Of a stretch of 64,000 nucleotides of DNA, positions 35,318 through 43,364 are shown one piece after another. The notes beneath the pieces are model-generated. The model saw only the letters and a list, made by a program, of their open reading frames with translations. It was not told the origin of the DNA and made no database searches. Origin of the DNA: Hymenobacter ruricola (GTDB lineage Bacteria; Bacteroidota; Bacteroidia; Cytophagales; Hymenobacteraceae); NCBI RefSeq assembly GCF_015694525.1, contig NZ_JADQDM010000002.1, forward strand, positions 248,001 to 312,000. The letters are read 5' to 3'. Position 1 is the first letter of the stretch. The number at the start of each line of letters is the position of its first letter. Position numbers and translations under genes: made by a program.

Positions 35318-37276
35318 ATGGATTCCAAACATTCGCACACCGCCATTTCCGGGGCGGGGCTCCTCATTGCGCTAGGCATTATTTACGGGGACATCGGCAC
35401 CTCGCCGCTCTACGTGATGTCGTCCATCCTAAAAGGCGCCGTCGTGCCCGACCGCATTGACGAGCATCTGGTGCTGGGGGCCATTTCCTGCGTTATTTGG
35501 ACGCTCACCCTCCAAACCACCGTCAAATACGTGCTGCTCACGCTGAACGCGGACAACAACGGCGAGGGCGGCATTTTCTCGCTGTATGCGCTGGTGCGGC
35601 GGCGCGGGGCCTGGCTCTCGGCCGTGGCCATCATCGGCGGCTCGGCCCTGCTGGCCGACGGCGTGATTACGCCGCCCATCTCGGTGTCGTCGGCGGTGGA
35701 AGGGCTCAAGAACGTCTTTCCGCAGCTTACACAAACCATTGTCGTTTACATTGTTATCGGCATCATTGCGGGCCTGTTTTTGCTCCAGAGCTTTGGCACG
35801 CAGATAGTGGGCAAGGCGTTTGGGCCCATCATGCTGCTGTGGTTCACCATGCTGGGCGTGCTGGGCGTGCTCTGGATAGTGCAGAACCCCGGCATCGTCA
35901 AGGCCTTTAACCCCTACTACGCCTACGATTTGCTGGTGCGCTACCCGAGCGGTTTCTGGCTGCTGGGGTCGGTGTTTCTGTGCACCACGGGGGCCGAGGC
36001 GCTGTATTCGGACCTGGGCCACTGCGGCAAGGGCAACATTCGCATCAGCTGGACTTTTGTAAAAACCACGCTGCTGCTCAACTACCTGGGCCAGGGCGCC
36101 TGGCTGCTGCAGCACCTCGGCGAGAAGCTGGACGGCCGCAACCCGTTCTATGCCCTCATGCCGCAGTGGTTTCTGCTCATTGGCATTAGCATCGCCACCA
36201 TCGCGGCCATCATTGCCTCGCAGGCCCTCATCACGGGCTCGTTTACGCTGGTAGCCGAGGCCATCCGGCTGAATATGTGGCCCAAAGTGAAGCTCAACTA
36301 CCCCACCGACGTAAAGGGCCAGCTCTTTGTGCCCAGCATGAACCGGCTGCTGCTGCTGGGCTGCATCGGGGTGGTGCTTTACTTCCAGGAATCGACCAAT
36401 ATGGAAGCGGCCTACGGCCTGGCCATCACGCTCACCATGCTGATGACCACCGTGTTGCTCTGCATGTGGCTGCGCATGAAGAAAGTGGCCCTGCCGCTGA
36501 TTGTGCTGTTTGCGGTGGTGTACGGGCTCATCGAAGGCTCCTTCCTGGTGGCCAACATGATTAAGTTTCCGCACGGCGGCTGGGTGTCGCTGGCCATCGG
36601 GGGCACGCTCATGGGCGTGATGTACGTGTGGCTCAAGGCCTTCTACATCAAGCGCCGCCTCACGGAGTTTGTGCGGCTGGAGCCCTACGTGGACGCCCTC
36701 AAGCAGCTCAGCGACGACGACTCCATCCCCAAGTATTCCACGCATTTGGTGTTCCTGACCTCGGCCGAGCGCAGCTCCGAAATCGAGCAGAAAATCATCT
36801 ACTCCATCTTCCAGAAGCGCCCCAAGCGGGCCGACATCTACTGGTTTATTCACGTGGATACCACCGATGAGCCCTACACCATGGAGTATAAGGTGACAGA
36901 AGTAGCCAAAGACGACGTTTTCCGCATTAATTTCCGGCTGGGCTTCCGGGTGCAGCAGCGCATCAACCTCTACTTCCGCAAGGTGATTGAGGACCTGGTG
37001 CGCAACAAGGAAGTGGACATCACCTCGCGCTACGAGTCTCTGAGCAAGCAGCACGTCACCGGCGACTTCCGCTTCGTGGTGCTGGAGAAGTTCCTGAGCA
37101 TCGAAAACGACTTCCCGACGCTGGAGAAGCTCGTGATGCAGGCCTACTTCTACATCCGCCAGTTCATCGCCTCCGAAGACCAGTACTTTGGGCTGGATAC
37201 GTCGTCGGTGAAAGTGGAGAAAGTGCCGCTGGTGATTGCGCCGGTGCGGGAGGTGGCGCTGAAGCGGATTAAGTAG
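35318..37276 (+). CDS. kup: Kup-type potassium uptake transporter
   Basis: 652 residues. A proton-coupled, low-affinity potassium importer. The GIIYGDIGTSPLYV motif at the first membrane helix is the family signature; about 12 membrane helices (to roughly residue 440) are followed by a long cytoplasmic C-terminal domain. The frame opens at 35249, but ATG 35318 gives the usual MDSKHSH... start with a Ser/Thr-poor tail before helix 1. TACCTTCG at 35257-35264 may be the promoter box. Confidence 0.95.
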   Translation: MDSKHSHTAISGAGLLIALGIIYGDIGTSPLYVMSSILKGAVVPDRIDEHLVLGAISCVIWTLTLQTTVKYVLLTLNADNNGEGGIFSLYALVRRRGAWLSAVAIIGGSALLADGVITPPISVSSAVEGLKNVFPQLTQTIVVYIVIGIIAGLFLLQSFGTQIVGKAFGPIMLLWFTMLGVLGVLWIVQNPGIVKAFNPYYAYDLLVRYPSGFWLLGSVFLCTTGAEALYSDLGHCGKGNIRISWTFVKTTLLLNYLGQGAWLLQHLGEKLDGRNPFYALMPQWFLLIGISIATIAAIIASQALITGSFTLVAEAIRLNMWPKVKLNYPTDVKGQLFVPSMNRLLLLGCIGVVLYFQESTNMEAAYGLAITLTMLMTTVLLCMWLRMKKVALPLIVLFAVVYGLIEGSFLVANMIKFPHGGWVSLAIGGTLMGVMYVWLKAFYIKRRLTEFVRLEPYVDALKQLSDDDSIPKYSTHLVFLTSAERSSEIEQKIIYSIFQKRPKRADIYWFIHVDTTDEPYTMEYKVTEVAKDDVFRINFRLGFRVQQRINLYFRKVIEDLVRNKEVDITSRYESLSKQHVTGDFRFVVLEKFLSIENDFPTLEKLVMQAYFYIRQFIASEDQYFGLDTSSVKVEKVPLVIAPVREVALKRIK

Positions 37277-37329
37277 CGGCTGAGCCGCGGGTGCATGACT
37301 CGATGGTGGCTTCTTTTTTGCGAAAGCGG

Positions 37330-37405
37330 CTGAACGCGTGAGACTCCAAACGAAAAGGGCCGTCCAACCGGACGGCCCTTTTCGTTTGGAGTCTCACGCG
37401 TTCAG
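37330..37405. repeat. Perfect 36-bp inverted repeat with 4-nt loop
   Basis: Arms 37330-37365 and 37370-37405 are exact reverse complements (outer end CTGAACGCGTGAGACTCC, inner end GGGCCGTCC) around AACC. The inner GGGCCGTCC/GGACGGCCC with A/T runs is a terminator of kup; the outer 18 bp extend far beyond any terminator's needs. Confidence 0.92.
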
Positions 37406-37460
37406 CGTAGCAGCTGGTATAAATTCTACTATTTATTATTGTGAATCAGCTATAATTTTC

Positions 37461-38543
37461 ATGAGCAACAACGACTTCATCAGTAGCTTGGTCAAGAAAT
37501 TGGCTGCCACACTGCTACACGTATCCACCTTGCTCCTGCTCATAGCAGCGCCCTTCTGTATTTACGAGCTATTTCTGCAAACCACATTTCTAAGTGACTT
37601 AATCCCACATGTCAATACCACGCTTACCGAAGTTTTAGCAGATATAGGCGGCTTTTACGGCGGTGTACTCGGCCCCATTGTCACCGCCATTGGGCTTTAC
37701 TTTATCTACTACACTTACCGCACCCAACTCAAGGAAACCGAGAGGGCCCAAATCAACAAGCTCTACGCGGACGTGCTAGAAGACATCAATAGCATTCAGT
37801 ACCGCAAACGGGAAATAACGTTGGCTCAGAACGACAACGGGGTTTTGTTTGAAGGAGTCGACGCGCTGTTCAATTACGACGGCATCGACGGCTATATCAA
37901 AGACTCCGTGCTCAATCACGTTAATTTGATTGTGCTCTCGCTCAAGCAATTAATGGACAGAATTGAGAAAAGCCGGTTGCTCGACAAAAGAGCCAAAACC
38001 GAGCTCATGAACAAAGCGTGCCTGCTGTGTTATGCCAAAATTGCCTGGCCGGTGTTTCAGGGCATTTACCAACCGCACGGAGAGTACCTGTTACTCCATC
38101 CTGATTTCGGGCACCTGGATACTATGTTCTATACCTATGAAACCCTCACCAAACGGACGGTAAAACATTTGCTAAAAGAAAAGTTTATTCGCTTCAGCCA
38201 GTTAAATAATCCGGCCGCCTCGAAATCAACTGGGTTCAAACCCAGGTGGGCCGTGCTGCCCTTTCTGGCAGAAAGCCTCCCCGAAATTGTGAATCGAAAG
38301 ACCATTCCGTTGGACGAGTGGCAGGAAAAAATGGACAGGTGGGTCCAAAACAGTTTGACACTGCATAACCTGTTCGACATCCAACTGCCCACCAATTCGC
38401 TGGAAGCCACCAATGCCGCTTACCTGGTCAGTTGGCGTGGCTTGGCCAAGTTCACCACGCATTCGGTAGTGAACGCGCTGCCCCTGCCCATTGGGTTTAA
38501 AGTTGCCATTGTCAGAAAATGCGGCAGCCTTTGGAAAATATAG
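37461..38543 (+). CDS. Membrane-anchored protein, possible abortive-infection type
   Basis: 360 residues. Two N-terminal membrane segments (about 15-38 and 60-90, the second in DIGGFYGGVLGPIVTAIGLYFIYYTY), then QLKETERAQINKLYADVLEDI and a long helical cytoplasmic part. This layout resembles putative phage abortive-infection membrane proteins, where a short GGxxGP-rich hairpin precedes a coiled region; the resemblance is of style only. It is less GC-rich than its neighbours and sits between a 36-bp palindrome and a terminator hairpin. ATG 37461 is used; a GTG at 37338 lies inside the palindrome and is rejected. Confidence 0.6.
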   Translation: MSNNDFISSLVKKLAATLLHVSTLLLLIAAPFCIYELFLQTTFLSDLIPHVNTTLTEVLADIGGFYGGVLGPIVTAIGLYFIYYTYRTQLKETERAQINKLYADVLEDINSIQYRKREITLAQNDNGVLFEGVDALFNYDGIDGYIKDSVLNHVNLIVLSLKQLMDRIEKSRLLDKRAKTELMNKACLLCYAKIAWPVFQGIYQPHGEYLLLHPDFGHLDTMFYTYETLTKRTVKHLLKEKFIRFSQLNNPAASKSTGFKPRWAVLPFLAESLPEIVNRKTIPLDEWQEKMDRWVQNSLTLHNLFDIQLPTNSLEATNAAYLVSWRGLAKFTTHSVVNALPLPIGFKVAIVRKCGSLWKI

Positions 38544-38583
38544 TGCGTGGCTCCTAACCCGCTACAGCGCTACTTCCTTTTAT

Positions 38584-38620
38584 AAAAAACACTCCTGGAA
38601 ACGTCCAGGAGTGTTTTTTT
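38584..38620. terminator. Bidirectional terminator
   Basis: Perfect 16-bp stem (AAAAAACACTCCTGGA, 38584-38599, with 38604-38619) around AACG, with A and T runs. It serves the plus-strand gene at 37461 and the minus-strand M61 gene. A 12-bp tandem duplication (GGTTTGACTT twice) lies at 38621-38642. Confidence 0.9.
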
Positions 38621-38650
38621 GGTTTGACTTTTGGTTTGACTTGATATTCG

Positions 38651-40471
38651 TTACTTGCCCAGCCAGCGGGCCAGCACCTGCTGCTGCGCTGCCGTGGGGC
38701 TGGCCACGGGCTGAATCTGGTACTTCACGTCCGGGCTGGCCTGCATCTTGAGTTTCAGGTCGCGCGGGAGGCCGTCGCGGCGCACTTGCAGGGCCACCTC
38801 GTTGCCCACCGAGCCGCTCACCAGCGACTTCACGCTTTCTTCGCTGGGCGCCGCGCCGTTGATGAGCAGGACTTCGTCGTTCACGTTCAGGCCGGCGTTC
38901 CAGGCGGCGCCGTCGCGTAGCACCTGCGCCACGAGCAGCTTGCCGGTGCGGTTCGAAAAGTTGGCGCCCAGCGTGCCGTTGGTAGTCAGCGGCGCTTTGG
39001 TCAGCGTCAGGCCCGCGTAGCCCAGGGCCGTGGCGTAATCAATGGGTTTGGTACCGTACACGCTGTTTTTGAAGAACTCATCGAAGCGCCGGCCGGCCAC
39101 CGTGGCCACGGCGTCCTGGTATTCCTGGTCGGTGAAGCCACGGCCGGCTTTCTTGTAATAGGTGTCGTAGAGCAGCCGGAACACGTCGTCGAGGTGCTTC
39201 TGGCCTTTGGTGGCTTCGGCGATGTTCAGGTCGAGCCAGGTGCCGATGAGGTCGCCTTTGGAGTAGTAGCTGATTTGGGTGTTGACGGCGTTTTCGTTGG
39301 GCCGGTAGTACTTAATCCAGGCGTCAAAGCTCGACTCGGCGGCCGACTGGATGCGATTGCCGGGCGTGTTTTCGACCTCGCCGATGGCGTTGGCCAGCTT
39401 GCCCAGGTACTCCTCGCGCGAGAGCACGCCCGCCCGCGCCAGGATTTGCTTGGAGTAGTATTCGGTCATGCCCTCGCTCACCCACAGCATATTGGTGTAG
39501 TTTTCCTCGTCGTAGTTGAACGGCCCCAGGGCCTTGGGCCGAATGCGCTTCACGTTCCAGAGGTGGAAATACTCGTGCGCTACCAGGCCCAGAAAGGATT
39601 TCATGCCCGCGTCGGTGTTGTAAGTGGTGCGGCCCACCTCCAGGGTGGTCGAGTACAGGTGCTCCAGCCCGCCGCCGCCGCGCTCCAGGTTGTGCACGAT
39701 GAACAGGTAGTGGTCCAGCGGGTTCTGGCCCACCACGCGGTGCGCTTCCTCCACTACCTTCTTCATATCGGCCGCTATTTTGGCGTCGTCGGCCTGATAA
39801 GTGCCATACATGGCCACCTGGTGCGGGGTGCCGTTGGCGATGAATTCCAGCACTTTGTGGTTGCCGATTTCCATTGGCGAGTCGGCCAGCTCGTCGTAGC
39901 TGGCGGCTCGGTAGGTGAACTTGGCGCCGCCTGCGGCCGGGCGCAGGGCCGTGCTCACGGTGGCCCAGCCGGCGGCGGGCTGCACGGCCACGGTGCTGCC
40001 CAGCATCTTGTTGTCGGCCGGGTACATGAACACGCTGCTGCCGTTGAGGTAGCCGTGGTCGGCGTCGATGAACGAGGTGCGCACGCTCAGCTCAAACGCG
40101 TACACGCGGTAGCTCACCTGAAAATTAGCTTGCTTGGGGTGGCGCACCCGCCACGTGTTTTTGGAGAGCTTTTCCACCGCCAGGGCTTGCCCGCCGGCCG
40201 TGCGGGCCTGGAAGCCCTCCACGTTTTTCGAAAACTCGCGCACCAGGTACGAGCCCGGTGCCCACACCGGCATTTTCACGTCGGTGTACTCGGCCGGGAA
40301 GCCGCCCAACTCCATTTTCACTTCAAAATAATGCGTTTGGGGCGCCGGCATCGAGAGACTGTAGCGCAGGGTGGGCGCCGCGGCGGCGGGCGGGGTGGCG
40401 GCCACGGCCGGGCCGGCCAGCAACAGGGCCGCCGCGGCCTGGCAAAGCAACAAGGTGGAATTTCTGGGCAT
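38651..40471 (-). CDS. Exported M61 family glycyl-aminopeptidase with PDZ domain
   Basis: 606 residues with a signal peptide (cleavage expected near AVAA, residue 23-26). Order: N-terminal beta domain of M61 (about 35-200, PVWAPGSYLVREFSKNV), metallopeptidase domain (about 210-460) with VAHEYFHLWNVKRIRP holding HExxH and the third ligand glutamate in MLWVSEGMTEYYS, then a PDZ domain (about 500-590, LLVAQVLRDGAAWNAGLNVNDEVLLING). It cleaves N-terminal glycine or related residues in the periplasm. TACGTTTG (40500-40507) is a good -7 box 29 nt upstream. Confidence 0.93.
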   Translation of the reverse strand: MPRNSTLLLCQAAAALLLAGPAVAATPPAAAAPTLRYSLSMPAPQTHYFEVKMELGGFPAEYTDVKMPVWAPGSYLVREFSKNVEGFQARTAGGQALAVEKLSKNTWRVRHPKQANFQVSYRVYAFELSVRTSFIDADHGYLNGSSVFMYPADNKMLGSTVAVQPAAGWATVSTALRPAAGGAKFTYRAASYDELADSPMEIGNHKVLEFIANGTPHQVAMYGTYQADDAKIAADMKKVVEEAHRVVGQNPLDHYLFIVHNLERGGGGLEHLYSTTLEVGRTTYNTDAGMKSFLGLVAHEYFHLWNVKRIRPKALGPFNYDEENYTNMLWVSEGMTEYYSKQILARAGVLSREEYLGKLANAIGEVENTPGNRIQSAAESSFDAWIKYYRPNENAVNTQISYYSKGDLIGTWLDLNIAEATKGQKHLDDVFRLLYDTYYKKAGRGFTDQEYQDAVATVAGRRFDEFFKNSVYGTKPIDYATALGYAGLTLTKAPLTTNGTLGANFSNRTGKLLVAQVLRDGAAWNAGLNVNDEVLLINGAAPSEESVKSLVSGSVGNEVALQVRRDGLPRDLKLKMQASPDVKYQIQPVASPTAAQQQVLARWLGK

Positions 40472-40499
40472 GAATACGGTTTGGATGGAAAGACGAGCA

Positions 40500-40507
40500 C
40501 AAACGTA
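40500..40507 (-). promoter_or_regulatory. Putative -7 promoter element of the M61 gene
   Basis: The minus strand reads TACGTTTG, an exact TAnnTTTG, 28 nt upstream of the ATG at 40471. Confidence 0.55.
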
Positions 40508-40600
40508 CGCCGGTCGCCGCGGTTCAACCTACGGGGCGGGCGCACCGTTAGGCTCAATGGTGGCGCTTAGTTGTGCCCCTGGCTTTATCCATTTTACCTT

Positions 40601-41473
40601 ATGCGCATTGTCTGGCTGGTTTTTGTGGGGCTGATTGCGGCCATGGCCCTGGTGTTGCCCCGGCTGAACCGGGCCCCCGGCCCCGCCGCACGCCCGGCCC
40701 CGCCCCGCGCCGCGCCCATGGCTCCCTCGTTTGCCGCCTTGCGCGAAGAACCGGCCCCGGCCCTGCTGGCCCGTGCCGACAGCGTGGTGGCCTTCGGGCT
40801 GGCGCAGCGGGGCACGCCGTATGTATTTGCCGGCGTGTCGCCCCTCACCGGGTTCGACTGCTCGGGGTTCATCATGTACACGTTTGCGCATTTCGGGGTG
40901 GCCGTGCCGCATTCCACGGCCCTGCTCATCGACGTGGGCCAGCCCGTGGCCCGCGAAGAAGCCCAGCCCGGCGACATTGTGGTGTTTACGGGCACGGCCA
41001 ACCCCAGCACTACGCCCGGACACGCCGGCATCGTCATCTCGCCGCGGGGCGAGAAACCGCTGCGTTTCGTGCACGCCTCGTCCTCGCGCCGCGAGCCCTT
41101 CGTGAAGGTGAGCCAGGTGGAAGGCTCCGACTACGAGCGGCGCTTTATGCAGGTGCGCCGCGTGCTGGGCGGCAAGGCGGCGGCGGCGGCCAAAACGCCC
41201 GCTGCCAAGCCCTTGGCCGCGCCGCCCGTAGCGCCCTTGCCCACGCGCAAGGTGGCGGTGGAAGCAGCGCCCGAGTTGGCGGCCCTACCGAAGAAGCTGG
41301 CCACCCGGAAAGTGGCGGTGCATTCAACGGCCAGGAAGACCATCGCAAAAAAGCCAGCGCCCAGAAAGCCCGCTGCCAAAAAACCAGTGCCGAAGCAGAA
41401 GGCACCGGCCGCCAGACCCCAAAGCGCCATCAAAAGCACCCTCACCAGCGCTAAAAAGAATACCAGCCACTGA
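40601..41473 (+). CDS. NlpC/P60 cell-wall peptidase with Lys/Ala/Pro-rich tail
   Basis: 290 residues. N-terminal membrane anchor or signal (MRIVWLVFVGLIAAMALVLP), then an NlpC/P60 domain (about 60-185): the cysteine in GFDCSGF, the histidine in TPGHAGIV and a third polar residue (FVHAS). It hydrolyses peptide bonds in peptidoglycan stem peptides. The last 90 residues are low complexity, rich in Lys, Ala and Pro (KKPAPRKPAAKKPVPK), similar to histone-like or LysM-replacing tails, perhaps binding the wall or DNA. ATG 40601 gives the anchor. Confidence 0.88.
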   Translation: MRIVWLVFVGLIAAMALVLPRLNRAPGPAARPAPPRAAPMAPSFAALREEPAPALLARADSVVAFGLAQRGTPYVFAGVSPLTGFDCSGFIMYTFAHFGVAVPHSTALLIDVGQPVAREEAQPGDIVVFTGTANPSTTPGHAGIVISPRGEKPLRFVHASSSRREPFVKVSQVEGSDYERRFMQVRRVLGGKAAAAAKTPAAKPLAAPPVAPLPTRKVAVEAAPELAALPKKLATRKVAVHSTARKTIAKKPAPRKPAAKKPVPKQKAPAARPQSAIKSTLTSAKKNTSH

Positions 41474-41477
41474 GCCA

Positions 41478-41555
41478 GCCCAGTCGGCCCGAACGCAGCG
41501 ATGCCCGGCCTGCCTCTGCCGTCCCACTAAAGGGCGACTGGGCAAACCGGGCATC
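41478..41555. other. Two interleaved 9-bp inverted repeats (pseudoknot topology)
   Basis: GCCCAGTCG (41478-41486) pairs with CGACTGGGC (41535-41543), and GATGCCCGG (41500-41508) pairs with CCGGGCATC (41547-41555). The order a-b-a'-b' with only 3 nt between a' and b' is that of an H-type pseudoknot, on either strand, or of two exclusive hairpins. No gene overlaps it; it begins 5 nt behind the NlpC/P60 stop. Confidence 0.55.
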
Positions 41556-41670
41556 TAATCCTTCAAATCTTACCAAGCGGCGAAACTGGGGTACAGTTCC
41601 GGCGTCCACTTCTTACAGTAAGACCTGGCCGAATGTGGGAAGCCTTAGGAGCTGCCCCACGAAGCTGTTG

Positions 41671-41742
41671 TTAGGCGCGTACTGCGGTGAAGCGTACGAC
41701 ATTCGACAGGCATGGCAGGATTTGGTTGGGACTACTAGACAT
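41671..41742 (-). CDS. 23-codon open frame behind a perfect 11-nt Shine-Dalgarno
   Basis: The minus strand reads AGAAAGGAGGT, then five bases, then ATG. AGAAAGGAGGT is the full complement of the Bacteroidota 16S rRNA tail (ACCUCCUUUCU). The frame starts MSSSPNQILP and ends FTAVRA with a TAA stop. In a phylum that hardly uses Shine-Dalgarno sequences this is striking, but the peptide may also be chance within a structured RNA. No gene follows on the same strand, so it is not an obvious leader peptide. Confidence 0.35.
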   Translation of the reverse strand: MSSSPNQILPCLSNVVRFTAVRA

Positions 41743-42093
41743 TTTGTACCTCCTTTCTTTACGTTCGACATAACACTTGCTCGCGCGGCCCAGCACCTTA
41801 GGGCTGCTTGAGCAAGGCCGTAGCACTCACTACTGAGCGGTAAAGTTAATAGCGGGCCGTAAGGTTCAAAATTTACCGGCTAAATTTTGCAGAAATAGGG
41901 GCTTGACAGGGCTTGCAGGCTGATTTACAGTGCTATTTATTTTAGCGCTTATGATGAAGAATTGCCCGCTGCGGGGCCGAATGGAAGTTGGCCGTAAACT
42001 TGCCTATTGCCAGGCGCAAACGTGCCCGGCGGGCCCTCCGGAAATTTTTTGCTTACCTTTTCCCTCCAAACCCATCCATTGCCCATTTCAACA

Positions 42094-42534
42094 ATGAAAA
42101 AAACACTGCTCCTGCTCGTTGCCCTCGTGTTGGGCCTCACCCGCATGGCGTCGGCCCAAACCATGTCGCCGCTGGGCATTTGGACCAACGCCGAGAAGAA
42201 GGCCACGTTTGAGATATACAAGTGCGGCGACAAGCTGTGCGGCAAAATCGTGACCCTGACCGTGCCCAACGACCCGGCCACCGGCAAGCCCAAAACCGAC
42301 TCGCAGAACCCCGACCCCAAGCTGCGCAGCCGCCCCCGCCTGGGCCTCGTGTTCATGCAGGGCTTCAAGTACGACGACGACAACAAGTGGGACGACGGCA
42401 AAATCTACGACCCCGAAAGCGGCAAGACCTACTCCTGCTACATGAAGATGGAAAACGCCAACACCATGGAAGTGAAGGGCTACATCGGCTTCTCGCTCAT
42501 CGGCAAATCGCAGACCTGGACGCGGGTGAAGTAA
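42094..42534 (+). CDS. Exported DUF2147 family protein
   Basis: 146 residues: signal peptide (MKKTLLLLVALVLGLTRMASA), then a DUF2147 domain with GIWTNAEKKATFEIYKCGDK, LCGKIV, the YDPESGKTYSCYMKM strand and LKGYIG-like end. Family members are small exported beta-barrel-like (lipocalin-type) proteins of unknown ligand, frequent in Bacteroidota and Proteobacteria. The ATG at 42094 is set by the signal peptide. Terminator at 42569. Confidence 0.92.
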   Translation: MKKTLLLLVALVLGLTRMASAQTMSPLGIWTNAEKKATFEIYKCGDKLCGKIVTLTVPNDPATGKPKTDSQNPDPKLRSRPRLGLVFMQGFKYDDDNKWDDGKIYDPESGKTYSCYMKMENANTMEVKGYIGFSLIGKSQTWTRVK

Positions 42535-42568
42535 GCGCCGCCGCTCAGTTTGCCCCTTACCAACCGCC

Positions 42569-42597
42569 AAAGCCGGCTTCCTTCGGGGCCGGCTTTT
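42569..42597 (+). terminator. Rho-independent terminator of the DUF2147 gene
   Basis: Stem AAAGCCGGC/GCCGGCTTT (42569-42577 with 42588-42596) with TTTT, 35 bp behind the stop. Confidence 0.85.
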
Positions 42598-42718
42598 GCA
42601 TGTGGCACGATATCGGCAAGCGCCGGCCGAAACCGGCCCAGCCGTGGCCCCAACCGTGCCGCGGCCGCCGAAACTATTTGCCCAACCGGGTGTTTCGACA
42701 CCATTAACCTGCCGCCCC

Positions 42719-43354
42719 TTGTTCGATTTCCTCCAGAAACTGTTCCGCCCCCGGGCGAAAGCTGCGGGCGCTTGGCGCTCGGTGAAGCTGACGCCGGGCC
42801 AGGCCCGGCGCCACGCCCGCTGGGTGGAGCAGCGTGTGTTTCTGAACTGGCTCGGGCCGTACTACAAAGCCTACCACCTGCGCAAAGGCGGCGCCGGCGG
42901 CTGCCGCGGCCTGCGCGTGGAGCCGCTGCGGGAACACGGCCGCCAGGGCGTGCTGCTGTTTTTTGACGACAGCATCGGGCCCGGCAACTTCCGGCATTTC
43001 TATGAGCACCTCGGCGAGCGGGTGCTGGCCCTGGGCTACCACCGCGCCTGCGCCGACCGCGGCGTGCAACGCCGCGGCGGCCACACCGAAGCCACGCTCA
43101 AGCAGCTCTTCAAGCCCAACCCCACCGACTGCCCCAAAACCGGCCACTGCAACCAGCGCTTCGGCCTCATCACCATCGACCTGGTGGCGCTGAACGGCCA
43201 GCCCTTCTTCATCCGCCTCGCCACCAACGCCGTGCTTGACCCGTGCTTCACGCCGGCGCGCTCGTTTGAAGAGCTGTTGAAAACCCTGCTGGATGCCCCG
43301 CCCGCCGACCCGGCGACCCAGGCCCGCATCGGAGAATACCACGACTCTTTTTAA
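42719..43354 (+). CDS. Conserved-looking protein of unknown function, non-ATG start
   Basis: About 211 residues. The frame is long and GC-typical but contains no internal methionine codon at all, so it must start at TTG or GTG; TTG 42719 (xFDFLQKLFRPR) is the best guess, after the DUF2147 terminator. The C-terminal half has clear protein character: HCNQRFGLITIDLVALNGQPFFIRLATNAV and SFEELLKTLLDAP. No domain is recognised. A Cys-His pair (DCPKTGHC) in the middle hints at a small metal site. Confidence 0.6.
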   Translation: MFDFLQKLFRPRAKAAGAWRSVKLTPGQARRHARWVEQRVFLNWLGPYYKAYHLRKGGAGGCRGLRVEPLREHGRQGVLLFFDDSIGPGNFRHFYEHLGERVLALGYHRACADRGVQRRGGHTEATLKQLFKPNPTDCPKTGHCNQRFGLITIDLVALNGQPFFIRLATNAVLDPCFTPARSFEELLKTLLDAPPADPATQARIGEYHDSF

Positions 43355-43364
43355 GATTTATTCG

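Larger units (their letters stand above)
41478..41860 (-). ncRNA. Candidate structured RNA of unknown family
   Basis: The 620-bp gap 41474-42093 has no convincing plus-strand gene. Besides the pseudoknot repeats it has hairpins AACTG/CAGTT (about 41585-41599), GTGGG/CCCAC (about 41635-41660), CGTAC/GTACG (about 41679-41699) and CTTGCTC/GAGCAAG (about 41777-41815), and a minus-strand 11-nt match to the 16S rRNA tail complement. An AAAATTTA/TAAATTTT palindrome at 41869-41889 offers TAAATTTTG on both strands as possible -7 boxes. It is not recognisable as tmRNA, RNase P, 6S or SRP RNA. The strand is chosen because of the SD-like element only. Confidence 0.3.

Noticed and set aside
37338..37460. 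N-terminal extension of the gene at 37461 from a GTG at 37338
   Set aside because: It would be encoded within the 36-bp palindrome/terminator and has no protein-like character; the ATG at 37461 precedes a typical membrane start.
38621..38642. Twofold GGTTTGACTT direct repeat as an attachment site
   Set aside because: Only two short tandem copies directly beside a terminator, no matching copy at the other side of the gene; most likely a small slippage duplication.
41748..41758. Fragment of a 16S rRNA gene (ACCTCCTTTCT on the plus strand)
   Set aside because: The conserved bases that precede the 16S tail (GGCTGGATC) are missing, and flanking sequence does not look like rRNA.
41478..41860. tmRNA, RNase P RNA, 6S or SRP RNA
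   Set aside because: None of their landmark motifs (T-loop GGTTCRA, GAGGAAAGTCC, SRP tetraloop region) is found on either strand.
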